Source: an uncultured Collinsella sp. (GTDB lineage: Bacteria; Actinomycetota; Coriobacteriia; Coriobacteriales; Coriobacteriaceae). Taken from it: a stretch of 17,848 nt of DNA. Positions 1 to 7,049 of this stretch are shown one piece after another. The translations under genes and the position numbers were made by a program. Below the pieces are notes generated by a model. That model was not told where the DNA came from. It saw only the letters and a list, made by a program, of their open reading frames with translations, and ran no database searches. Location of the stretch: positions 1 through 17,848 of the forward strand of contig USDE01000008.1 of assembly GCA_900553345.1 (NCBI GenBank), written 5' to 3'. The stretch's first letter is position 1. Each line of letters starts with the position of its first letter.

Positions 1-483
1 TCGTCGACCACTACGACCTCTGGTAGCACAGCGAAGCTCAACATCGATAAGCCCACGAGCTTTGCCAACACCACGTGGCGCGGATCACTTAAGGAGACGG
101 GCAACTCTTGGGGCCATACTTGCTACGGCGCGAGCAAAAACGACCTTGTGATTGTGTTTAAGAGCATCAGCGATTCCGGCGAAGCGGTTGCAGACATCTC
201 GGCCACGCTGCATGCCCACGATACCTACAACGCCGAAAAAACCGTCGCCCAATCCGATGGTGACGACTATCGCACCTACACGGACGTCACCGGTACGTTT
301 GTTAGAAACAAGGGCTTTGAGTTTTCGCTTCCCGTCGAGGAGGACGGCTGCGACCTTACGGTTACGGGTGTACCTAAAAAGAAGAACGGCAAGTACTACC
401 TGAATACCACAGTCGAATCGGGAGACGGCGCCGTTAATATGGGAACGCGCATCACGGATTCCTTCGAGCTTATGATTTCCTAG
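1..483 (+). CDS. C-terminal fragment of an unrecognised, probably exported protein (5' end outside window)
   Basis: The reading frame is open from the first base and ends at a TAG at 481-483, giving 160 visible residues, so the true start lies left of the window. The visible part begins with a Ser/Thr-rich stretch (SSTTTTSGST) like a wall or domain linker. A roughly 140-residue mixed beta-rich segment follows, containing LVIVFKSISDSG, GTFVRNKGFEFSLP and a final FELMIS, which looks like a compact beta-sandwich. No catalytic motif is visible. A GTG at 148 is an internal codon, since the frame continues upstream without a stop and with the same style of sequence. A strong terminator follows, so it ends its own transcription unit and is probably not co-transcribed with the phospho-signalling operon. 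The family is not recognised; export is inferred only from composition. Confidence 0.75.
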   Translation, partial: SSTTTTSGSTAKLNIDKPTSFANTTWRGSLKETGNSWGHTCYGASKNDLVIVFKSISDSGEAVADISATLHAHDTYNAEKTVAQSDGDDYRTYTDVTGTFVRNKGFEFSLPVEEDGCDLTVTGVPKKKNGKYYLNTTVESGDGAVNMGTRITDSFELMIS

Positions 484-508
484 TGCCGCCTGTATGCGAT
501 GCGTGAAG

Positions 509-556
509 CGGTGACGGGTGCGGCTTTATCGAGAGCTGCGTTCGTCACCGTTTTTT
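509..556 (+). terminator. Rho-independent terminator after the first gene
   Basis: An 8-bp perfect stem is formed by CGGTGACG (509-516) and CGTCACCG (543-550). It can be extended inside the loop by GCGGCT pairing with AGCTGC through one G-U pair. It is followed directly by six T residues (551-556). There is no T-run on the opposite side, so it serves plus-strand transcripts and not the convergent kinase gene. Confidence 0.85.
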
Positions 557-594
557 GTATAGGGTCTATGAGCTGACCTTGGCATCGCCGCCGG

Positions 595-1842
595 CTAAAG
601 CATGCCGGCAGATGCGAGGACGAGTATGACCACGATTGCTACCAGGGCAACAATCACCATCGCGAGTGCCATCGAGCGTTGACGTTTGACGGCAAGGCGC
701 GCGCGACGCATGGACTCGGCGCTGCGGACGGTCTCGGTGGATGGGGCTGGCCGAGACGCGGGCTGCGCCTGTGCAACCGTGCGGGTGGGGACGGTGGCGT
801 CCGTCCGCACGGTAGCGCTACCGCGATCCGCTACGGGCCGGCGCTTTCGCGGGGCACCCGTACGGGCGAAAGGCTCAAGGCGCGCCGCGAGTTCATTTGC
901 CGAAGGGCGTGCGTCTTGCGAGACTGCCAAACAAGCCATAATCGCGTTGACCAAGCCCTGCTCGCGGGGAGTTGCGGGCGTAAGGGGTTGCGGCTGCATG
1001 GTGCGCTTGAGGCGCGCGTGATCTCCAGAGCGTCTGAGCTCTGTCTCAAAGGGCGCGTGTCCGCAATAAAGCTCGTAGAGGATGCTTCCCAGCGCATAGA
1101 TGTCGACGGCGGGATTGTCACGCGCACCGGGGTCGGCCTTAAACCGCTCCAGCATTTCGGGTGCCGCGTATGCCGGCGTGGCACCGCGAAAAGCGTTGAC
1201 GTCGACGGTAAAGGAAAAGTCCGGTTTAACGAGCTTGGCACTGCCCATATCGATCAGGCAGATGTCGAAATAGCCACTCGAAACCTGCTCGTCGAGCGGG
1301 ATGCGATCGTGGCGCAGCATGATGTTGCGCATGGAGAGGTCACGGTGGACAAAGGGCGTGTCGAGCGATTGCATGGACAAGATGATCTTGAGTACGCTCA
1401 GACCCAGCGCGGCGACGATATCACCGGGGCAGGTTTCAGTGCCATCGCTCAGGGCTGGCCGTGCATCAAGAAGCGAGACGCCGTCAACCCATTCCATAAG
1501 CAGCGCCGGGGTTCCGTCTGCCGTGTAGCCAAAACCGTAGACATCGGGAAAACCCCTTAGGTTGGATACGACGGAGAGCGTGCGGTACTCCTCTTCCAAA
1601 GTTTCTCGGTTGAGCTGTTCTTGCTCGGGTTGGGCATCGGGGCGCGGCATCTTAAGCGCGAGCTCAAAAGCGCGATCGCCGCTCTGGACGCGGCGGACAT
1701 AGGCGTTGCCGCCAAAGCCGCCCTTTTGCGGCGGAACGAGAAGCGTGCAGAAGCGACGCCGTGCCGCAGCCTGCTCGCGCTCGGTGAGCAGTGCTGGCGT
1801 ATGAAACTTGACGAGTCGAACTTCTTCGTAGGATCCGGTCAT
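595..1842 (-). CDS. Tail-anchored Ser/Thr protein kinase
   Basis: A 415-residue Hanks-type kinase that would phosphorylate Ser/Thr on protein substrates. Visible motifs are a glycine-rich loop GGFGGNAYV (about 41-49), the ATP-binding Lys in FELALKMP (K64), the catalytic loop HRDLSMRN (H166-N173, D168 catalytic), DMG in place of DFG (198-200), and APE in YAAPEML (227-229). VDIYALGSILYELYCG is the usual alphaF region. After the kinase domain (ending near 325) comes a Pro/Thr-rich linker with TVRT, TVPTRTV and TETVR. A single hydrophobic segment (391-412) with only about three residues after it indicates a C-terminal membrane anchor with the kinase in the cytoplasm. The ATG at 1842 is preceded by AAAGGA about 12 bases upstream. 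It is transcribed divergently from the large operon and shares its palindrome-containing promoter region. The kinase assignment is secure; the substrate is unknown. Confidence 0.93.
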   Translation of the reverse strand: MTGSYEEVRLVKFHTPALLTEREQAAARRRFCTLLVPPQKGGFGGNAYVRRVQSGDRAFELALKMPRPDAQPEQEQLNRETLEEEYRTLSVVSNLRGFPDVYGFGYTADGTPALLMEWVDGVSLLDARPALSDGTETCPGDIVAALGLSVLKIILSMQSLDTPFVHRDLSMRNIMLRHDRIPLDEQVSSGYFDICLIDMGSAKLVKPDFSFTVDVNAFRGATPAYAAPEMLERFKADPGARDNPAVDIYALGSILYELYCGHAPFETELRRSGDHARLKRTMQPQPLTPATPREQGLVNAIMACLAVSQDARPSANELAARLEPFARTGAPRKRRPVADRGSATVRTDATVPTRTVAQAQPASRPAPSTETVRSAESMRRARLAVKRQRSMALAMVIVALVAIVVILVLASAGML

Positions 1843-1893
1843 GGCGCGCTTTCATCCTTTCTTCCATTAGCAGGATATGCGCCGACCGCTGCT

Positions 1894-1946
1894 TTCTGTT
1901 GCGCAACATCGACAAATTTTCCGCTCGCCAATGTTGCGCAACAGAA
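1894..1946. promoter_or_regulatory. Paired palindromes in the divergent promoter region (candidate operator)
   Basis: TTCTGTTGCGCAACAT (1894-1909) is repeated as its exact reverse complement at 1931-1946, a 16-bp perfect inverted repeat with a 21-base spacer. Each arm itself contains the perfect 12-bp palindrome TGTTGCGCAACA (1897-1908 and 1932-1943), with centres 35 bp apart. The site sits between the kinase start at 1842 and the operon start at 2033, so one regulator could control both directions. There is no T-run, so it is not a terminator. AT-rich hexamers (TATCCT on minus, TAGAAA on plus) lie 23 bases beyond each TTGCGC, which is too far for a standard -35/-10 pair, so I assign no promoter. 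The regulator family is unknown. Confidence 0.75.
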
Positions 1947-2016
1947 TCGCGCAAGACGGCGGTAGAAATGAGGCAGTAAAAACGCTTGATGACCGGGATG
2001 GCCCCGTTATCCATGA

Positions 2017-2024
2017 AGAAGGGA
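2017..2024 (+). promoter_or_regulatory. Ribosome binding site choosing the start at 2033
   Basis: AGAAGGGA lies 8 bases before the ATG at 2033. The open frame runs back to an ATG at 1877, but that extension would translate straight through the two palindromes and its encoded residues look non-protein-like. This site therefore favours 2033. Confidence 0.65.
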
Positions 2025-2032
2025 ACGTGATA

Positions 2033-3508
2033 ATGAGCGGCTCGGTGGGAGATAATTTTGTAGTCGCTGCCGGAATAGCCACTTCACCCCTAGCAGCGCC
2101 ATTGGTCCCTGCTGCAATTGTCGCTGGGGCAGCGGCGTTGCGCATAGAGGCGGAGCGGGCCGAGGCCGAAAACGCCGTTAAGGACTATCAGCACGGGCTT
2201 TTGGACATCAAATCGCAGATACTCCTAGAGTTTCCCGATATGGATGAGTCGACACGTGCCGCGTTGGATAGCGTGATTGACGAATATTCGAGGAAAAACG
2301 TGACGGGACCGCTTGTGGGCGAAGAGATCGTCATGGGTCGAGGCACGGTGACGCGGATTCGAACCGAGTCGGCGTTGGCGCAGCTGGCGGCGACGCTTCA
2401 CACTTTGATTCCGACGTTAACTTTCGATGCCCATACCCATCGCAGGGCAGAGATGGGCCAGAGCCGTATCGATGCCGCGCAGACATCCGAAAAGCTCAGG
2501 GCCCAGGGTCTCCTAAAGGCAATCGACTACGACGTTGCCCGCGACGGTTCCATCGACCTCGAGAAAGCGCTCTTGCATATTGCGGACGCCGCCGCAAGCT
2601 CCTCGGCGGGCTCCTTTGAGGATGCAGCGCGTGCGTTTGAAGAATGGTCGGCGCGCATTATCCCGCTCATGCAGGATGAGGTGCTCGATATGACGTTGCG
2701 AAATCGCCTAAGTGCAAAATTCGAGACCGCCCGTGCTTCGTTTAGCGCGCTTGGTCCGGATTCGAGCGAGGAACAGCGCCTTGCCGCCATGAAGATTCTC
2801 AAGGACTTCGAGCATGTGATGAAAAGCGCTCAGCATGAGTCGAATGAGCTTCATGAGCAGTATGAGGAATACCGCCTGCGCGTTGATCTTCTTAATGAAC
2901 GCTATCATCGTCCGACGGTGCTCAGGCGGCCTCATGAGATTGAGGATTTGTACGCTGCCGTGGATGCCGCAGACGCCGCGCTTGCTTCGGCGGCTAAAGA
3001 CGAATACATCGAGCGCTGCGTTAACGAGGTTATGGCCGAACACGGGGCTGACGTTGTCCGTTATGCGGTTATGGATGGGTCTGGCAAGCCATGGCGCCTT
3101 ATCTTCGACACGAACAAGCGCAAGGCGGTTGCCGTCCTTAGGGGATCACACGAACAGCAGCTTGTGATGCGAGTTGTCGAGGCCGATCCATCCGAGTTTT
3201 CGGAAGATCCGGTTAACCCCACTGTCATTAAAGATATGAAAGCCCAAGACCAAGCGACGGTCGACAAAGTCGTTCAGGACCAAGTTGAGTTCTGCGATTT
3301 TTACCAGCAGTTTAAGGAAGACCTTCAAGAACGCGGCGTTGTTGTCGCGCCCGACGCCCCTGGCCATTTTGTTCGACCCGCTGATCCTCAGACCGCCGTC
3401 GAGATTCACCCGCACGATTACGTGCCGCCCACACCTTCCGCAGATGCGGAACGTCGTCTGCGTAATCGCCGTCAAGCAAGTCAGCTCAAGCAGAGGGAAA
3501 TGAGGTAA
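2033..3508 (+). CDS. Unknown helical/coiled-coil protein, first gene of the phospho-signalling operon
   Basis: With the start at 2033 the product is 491 residues. Residues about 6-36 are hydrophobic and Ala-rich (VVAAGIATSPLAAPLVPAAI), which could be a membrane-associated helix but is not a classical signal peptide because it lacks a basic N-terminus. The rest to about residue 325 is mostly charged helix, rich in Glu, Arg and Ala (for example the region with ESNELHEQYEEYRLRVDLL), and is likely coiled coil. A short beta-like stretch follows (VVRYAVMDGSGKPWRLIF, then AVAVLRGSHEQQLVMRVV). The C-terminus is Pro-containing and ends in a basic helix. I do not recognise the family and see no catalytic motif. 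It ends 3 bases before the FHA gene, so it is co-transcribed and may be a scaffold or a substrate of the kinases; that role is inference. Confidence 0.85.
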   Translation: MSGSVGDNFVVAAGIATSPLAAPLVPAAIVAGAAALRIEAERAEAENAVKDYQHGLLDIKSQILLEFPDMDESTRAALDSVIDEYSRKNVTGPLVGEEIVMGRGTVTRIRTESALAQLAATLHTLIPTLTFDAHTHRRAEMGQSRIDAAQTSEKLRAQGLLKAIDYDVARDGSIDLEKALLHIADAAASSSAGSFEDAARAFEEWSARIIPLMQDEVLDMTLRNRLSAKFETARASFSALGPDSSEEQRLAAMKILKDFEHVMKSAQHESNELHEQYEEYRLRVDLLNERYHRPTVLRRPHEIEDLYAAVDAADAALASAAKDEYIERCVNEVMAEHGADVVRYAVMDGSGKPWRLIFDTNKRKAVAVLRGSHEQQLVMRVVEADPSEFSEDPVNPTVIKDMKAQDQATVDKVVQDQVEFCDFYQQFKEDLQERGVVVAPDAPGHFVRPADPQTAVEIHPHDYVPPTPSADAERRLRNRRQASQLKQREMR

Positions 3509-3511
3509 ACC

Positions 3512-4504
3512 ATGACATGGGAATGCCCTATCTGTGGTCTTATGAACGATGATGCCCGCGATATGTGCGAAGACTGTGGGACGCCGCGTCCCGCTGGTGC
3601 GGTTCCCGCGCCTTCGACCCCTGCGCCCGCGGTCTCGGCACCCGAGACGCCAGTCGCCTCAGCGTCCGGCTTTGCCGCCGCGGTCGCTGAGCGTCCGGCT
3701 CCCGCTGTCTATCCTGCAACATCATCGATGGGCGGTGTTTCGCGATCTCAGCGTCCCGCGCCCCAGCAGGCACATCAGGCCGCTCCTGCTCCCATGCCGC
3801 AGCCTACCCCCATGCCCGTTCCGCAACCTGCTCCGGTTCCTGCGCCACGGCCGACGTCTGTGCCAATGCCACAGCCCGCGCCGCAACCCATGGCGAATGC
3901 TGCAGCTACTCCTGCGGTTCCTACGCTTACGCTTGCCGATCCAGTTATGGGTGAGCAGCTTCGTCTCACGGACGCCGCCGTGCTTGGACGCAACGTGTTT
4001 CCTTCTATGGCTTCTAACTTTGCCATGTCCCGGCAGCATGCCAGCGTTCGTTTTGAGCGGGGCACATGGATGGTTGCCGATGAGGGGTCCAATAACGGAA
4101 CGGCTCTTATGCGTGGCGGCCAGATCCTCAACTTGGTTCCCGGCGTGGCCCAGCCGATTCATACCGGCGATACGCTACTCATTCCGGCTGCGTCTGGCGA
4201 ATTTGCCCAATTGCGTCTGACGGTTACTGTGGAGGAACCGCCTGCGGCGCAACCCGTGCAGACCCAGGCTTGGTCTGCGCCTCAGCCCGCGTCTGCTGCG
4301 GCACCGGTTGTTTCTGCTGCTGGTGAGTCTGCGAGTGTCGAGGGCTGGTTTGTCGAGTGCCCCGAGTGCGGTCGTTTGCATCTCGTTGCCGATGAGCGTG
4401 CAAAGGTTGGGGATGGCTGTGAGGAATGCGGTTGCTCGCTTGCACGTACCTCGGCCGTGTACCGTACGCTCGATCCGGGCGAGGATTACGCCGATGTTCG
4501 TTAG
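3512..4504 (+). CDS. Zinc finger-FHA-zinc ribbon adaptor protein
   Basis: A 330-residue protein with three recognisable parts. Residues 1-25 form a RanBP2-like zinc finger with Cys 5, 8, 19 and 22 (WECPICG, then MCEDCG). A Pro/Ala-rich flexible linker follows. Residues about 148-238 are an FHA domain, the phosphothreonine-binding fold. Its usual ligand residues are visible: G159-R160, S173-R174-x-H176 (SRQH) and GSNNGT (192-197), the N of which normally contacts the phosphopeptide backbone. A second linker leads to a C-terminal zinc ribbon with Cys 283, 286, 303 and 306. The FHA domain would read Thr phosphorylation made by the operon's kinase and erased by its PP2C. The start ATG follows GAGG by 6 bases. 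The end overlaps the radical SAM gene by 11 bases, implying translational coupling. The zinc modules may bind another protein or nucleic acid; that is not decided by sequence. Confidence 0.93.
   Translation: MTWECPICGLMNDDARDMCEDCGTPRPAGAVPAPSTPAPAVSAPETPVASASGFAAAVAERPAPAVYPATSSMGGVSRSQRPAPQQAHQAAPAPMPQPTPMPVPQPAPVPAPRPTSVPMPQPAPQPMANAAATPAVPTLTLADPVMGEQLRLTDAAVLGRNVFPSMASNFAMSRQHASVRFERGTWMVADEGSNNGTALMRGGQILNLVPGVAQPIHTGDTLLIPAASGEFAQLRLTVTVEEPPAAQPVQTQAWSAPQPASAAAPVVSAAGESASVEGWFVECPECGRLHLVADERAKVGDGCEECGCSLARTSAVYRTLDPGEDYADVR
3794..3892 (+). repeat. Pro-Gln-Met low-complexity tract in the FHA protein
   Basis: Codons for residues 95-127 of the FHA protein encode repeated short units such as MPQPTPMPVPQPAPVPAPRP. 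The underlying DNA is degenerate CC(N)CAGCC(N)-type sequence. It is probably an extended flexible linker between the zinc finger and the FHA domain, and is a likely site of length variation between strains. Confidence 0.7.
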
Positions 4505-5090
4505 CCATGTGCTTGCCCCCGTCGTCTCGCTGGGTCCGGGAGAACGTATCGTTGTCTGGACCGCTGGTTGTTCAAAGCGTTGTGCCGGATGTATTTCGCC
4601 CCAATGGCGCGACCAGTTGCCCGAGCAGGATGTCGATGTTGATGAGCTTGCGCAGATGTTGCTCGATGCAGCGCGCGAACATGGCGTGCATCGACTGACA
4701 GTTTCGGGTGGAGATCCGCTCGAGCAGGCATCGGAGCTCGTGAAGCTGCTGGCAACGATCCGCTGCGCTTACGACGACATTCTCGTTTACACCGGATTCA
4801 CGTTTGAAGAGCTGCCGAGAGCGATCGGCGCGGACGTGTGGGAGACACTCAAACCCCTTATCGATGTGCTGATTGACGGTCCGTACGTAGACGAGCTCAA
4901 CGTGCCCGATTGTGCGCTGCGCGGCTCGACTAACCAGCGCGTAATCTACCTAAGCGACCGCCCACACGATGATTACGACCAGTATCTTCAACAGCCTCGT
5001 CAGCTTCAAAACTATGTCCAGGACGGCACGGTTATCACCGTTGGTATTGCCGACCGTTATCACCATGAATTTTCTGCCAAGGAGGTATAA
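4494..5090 (+). CDS. NrdG-like radical SAM (4Fe-4S) protein
   Basis: A 198-residue small radical SAM protein. The cluster motif CxxxCxxC is complete (C26, C30, C33 in AGCSKRCAGC). It is preceded by SLGPGERIVVW and followed by the SAM-contacting SGGDPLEQ (71-78). RGSTNQRVIYL near the C-terminus is typical of the NrdG/activase group. Members of that group cleave SAM to a 5'-deoxyadenosyl radical and activate glycyl-radical enzymes. No glycyl-radical enzyme is in this window, so its partner or substrate is unknown. The ATG at 4494 overlaps the end of the FHA gene, with GAGG about 9 bases upstream. The frame is open further upstream to 4308, but that part lies inside the FHA gene and reads as shadow. 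The stop lies 3 bases before the AAA+ gene. Placement among FHA, AAA+, PP2C and kinase genes argues for a role in that signalling unit rather than in ribonucleotide reduction. Confidence 0.92.
   Translation: MFVSHVLAPVVSLGPGERIVVWTAGCSKRCAGCISPQWRDQLPEQDVDVDELAQMLLDAAREHGVHRLTVSGGDPLEQASELVKLLATIRCAYDDILVYTGFTFEELPRAIGADVWETLKPLIDVLIDGPYVDELNVPDCALRGSTNQRVIYLSDRPHDDYDQYLQQPRQLQNYVQDGTVITVGIADRYHHEFSAKEV
5079..5086 (+). promoter_or_regulatory. Near-perfect Shine-Dalgarno for the AAA+ gene
   Basis: AAGGAGGT lies 7 bases before the ATG at 5094, inside the last codons of the radical SAM gene (A-K-E-V-stop). It is the strongest ribosome site in the operon and suggests the ATPase is made in excess of its upstream neighbours. 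Confidence 0.8.
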
Positions 5091-5093
5091 CGC

Positions 5094-7049
5094 ATGGCAA
5101 CTGATTTCGAGCGCCAATCCTGGCAGCGCGAGATGCTCAACTTTAAAGGGGTGAAGAGCCTCTTCATTCTTGAGGGTAACGTGAACGACAAGTATCCCGA
5201 CGTGGTTGACGGCGGCCTTCAGTTCTCGGAGCTCGCCGAGGTTGTGCGCGGCCTTTTTGAAGACGCCAATGGCTCAGTTGAGTACAACGTGGCATATTTT
5301 GACCCCATCCAGCTGTTCTCGAGCAGCATGGGCAACGTCGATTGCAAGCGTCTGGTGTCGCTGGCACACGATGAGGCTTCTAAGAGCGACGACCGCATGA
5401 TGGAGGCGAACGCCTGCATCGCCGATGGCCGCCAAGCATATGCCACCGAGCAGTCGAGCCTGCCATCATACGGCGAGGTCATTCGCTCCATGCTGCGCCT
5501 TAAATACAACGACAATCCCGATGGCGGCACCGAGGCCAAGCCGCTTTGTGTGATCGTCAACATGGCGTCGCGCCTGCTTGCCTCCTCGACCGGTCTTATG
5601 CCCGACGAGACGCAGTTCTTCCTTAACCTGTACCTTGGTGCCAGCAAAGCACGCCTCATTAACCGTACTGCCGTCAACACGCTCATTCTGGTAACGGATA
5701 ACGTGCGCAACCTGCCCGTGTGGTTTATCGAGGAGAATCCCTTCCTGCGCACCATCACGCTGCCGCATCCCGACCGTGACATGCGCGAGGCCTACATCCA
5801 AAGCAAGTTTGGCTTTGGTGAGGCGCTGTCCGATTCCGATGACCGTGCGGTGCGTCGCTTTATCGATACTACCGACGGCATGAGCGTTAAGGAGCTCGAG
5901 GGGCTGCAGCGTATGTACCAGCGCGACATGCAAAACCCCGATGCTTCCATCGAGGCCATCCTTCCCAAGCTCGTCGACGTCTACAAGTACGGTTTTCGCG
6001 AGAACAAATGGCAGCAGATGTTCGAGAAGCTCGAAGAGGATCCCGAGGCAAAGATCAAACGCCGTGTGAAGGGCCAGGACGAGGCCGTTGAGAAGGCCGT
6101 CACCGTGCTCAAGCGCTCCGTTATGGGCCTTTCGGGTGCCACCCATTCGTCTGGCTCCAAGCCCAAGGGCGTCCTGTTTTTGAGCGGTCCTACCGGTACC
6201 GGTAAGACCGAGATCGTTAAGGCCATTACGGAACTCCTCTTTGGCGATGAGCGCAGCATGCTGCGTTTTGATATGTCCGAGTACGGTGCCGAGAACTCCG
6301 ATCAAAAGCTCTTTGGCGCTCCTCCGGGATACGTGGGCTATGCCGAGGGCGGTCAGCTTACCAATGCGGTCAAGGCCAATCCGTTCTCGGTGGTTCTTTT
6401 CGATGAGATCGAGAAGGCCGCGCCCAGCATTATGGACAAGTTCCTGCAGATCCTCGAAGATGGACGCCTGACCGATGGCCAGGGCAATACCGTGTACTTC
6501 TCTGAGACGGTCATCTTCTTTACGAGCAACATTGGCTTTTCCAAGATTGAGATCGATGCACAGGGCAACGAAGTTCGTAATACCATCGCGCCCAACACGC
6601 CCTATAACGAGATTTGCGAGCGCGTGCGTACCGAGATGGATCGCGAGTTTAAGCCCGAGTTCTTGGGCCGTATCGGCGACAACGTGGTGATCTTCAACTT
6701 TATCGACGACGCCGTGGCGCTTCAGATCCTCAATTCCAAGATCGATGCCGTTAACCGCAACGTGCATAAGGCACAGCCCGATATTACGGTTGAGGCGACC
6801 GATGCCGCCCGCGAGCTGCTGCACTCCATTGCCATGACGGATGCTGTCAAGGCCAAGGGCGGCCGCGGCATTGGCAACCTGGTGGAGAGTGGTTACCTTA
6901 ACGGGCTTTCCGATTTTCTGTTTGAACACCGCGCCGAGTGGCGCGGTCGCCCCGGTATGGTGGCACGCGCCGTGCCGCAGGGCGAGGGCGATGATGCGCA
7001 TATCGCATTTGAGCTCGTGCCCGGATCGATGGGAGGCGATTGGCGATGA
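5094..7049 (+). CDS. ClpB/ClpV-like AAA+ ATPase with degenerate N-terminal half
   Basis: A 651-residue protein. The second half is a canonical Clp-type AAA+ module beginning at RRVKGQDEAVEKAV. It has Walker A GPTGTGKT (365-372), the ClpB-type pore-loop region GAPPGYVGYAEGGQL, Walker B VVLFDEIEK (D437, E438), sensor 1 Asn in FFTSNIG (N479), and an arginine finger in EFLGRIGD (R526). A C-terminal small domain includes the sensor-2-like KAKGGRGI. The first 320 residues have no Walker A. Segments such as PLCVIVNMASRLL and NTLILVTDNVRNLP look like Walker-B and sensor-1 strands, so this half may be a decayed first AAA+ ring. It would use ATP to remodel or thread a protein substrate. ClpB itself is about 850 residues and has a different N-domain, so this is not the housekeeping chaperone. 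It overlaps the PP2C start by 4 bases (ATGA). Confidence 0.93.
   Translation: MATDFERQSWQREMLNFKGVKSLFILEGNVNDKYPDVVDGGLQFSELAEVVRGLFEDANGSVEYNVAYFDPIQLFSSSMGNVDCKRLVSLAHDEASKSDDRMMEANACIADGRQAYATEQSSLPSYGEVIRSMLRLKYNDNPDGGTEAKPLCVIVNMASRLLASSTGLMPDETQFFLNLYLGASKARLINRTAVNTLILVTDNVRNLPVWFIEENPFLRTITLPHPDRDMREAYIQSKFGFGEALSDSDDRAVRRFIDTTDGMSVKELEGLQRMYQRDMQNPDASIEAILPKLVDVYKYGFRENKWQQMFEKLEEDPEAKIKRRVKGQDEAVEKAVTVLKRSVMGLSGATHSSGSKPKGVLFLSGPTGTGKTEIVKAITELLFGDERSMLRFDMSEYGAENSDQKLFGAPPGYVGYAEGGQLTNAVKANPFSVVLFDEIEKAAPSIMDKFLQILEDGRLTDGQGNTVYFSETVIFFTSNIGFSKIEIDAQGNEVRNTIAPNTPYNEICERVRTEMDREFKPEFLGRIGDNVVIFNFIDDAVALQILNSKIDAVNRNVHKAQPDITVEATDAARELLHSIAMTDAVKAKGGRGIGNLVESGYLNGLSDFLFEHRAEWRGRPGMVARAVPQGEGDDAHIAFELVPGSMGGDWR

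Noticed and set aside
679..1560. 293-codon plus-strand open frame over the tail-anchored kinase
   Set aside because: It is fully antisense to a kinase with clear catalytic motifs, and its translation is Arg/Gly-rich without domain features.
1894..1946. Rho-independent terminator for the upstream kinase region
   Set aside because: The inverted repeat lacks a T-run on either side and lies between two divergent starts, where a terminator would serve no gene.
1877..2032. 52-codon N-terminal extension of the coiled-coil protein
   Set aside because: It would read through both operator-like palindromes. The ATG at 2033 has a well-spaced ribosome site and the extension looks unlike protein.
5466..7001. 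511-codon open frame on the minus strand inside the AAA+ gene
   Set aside because: It is antisense to a gene with complete AAA+ motifs. It has no recognisable domain and a composition rich in His, Leu and Gly typical of mirrored high-GC codons.
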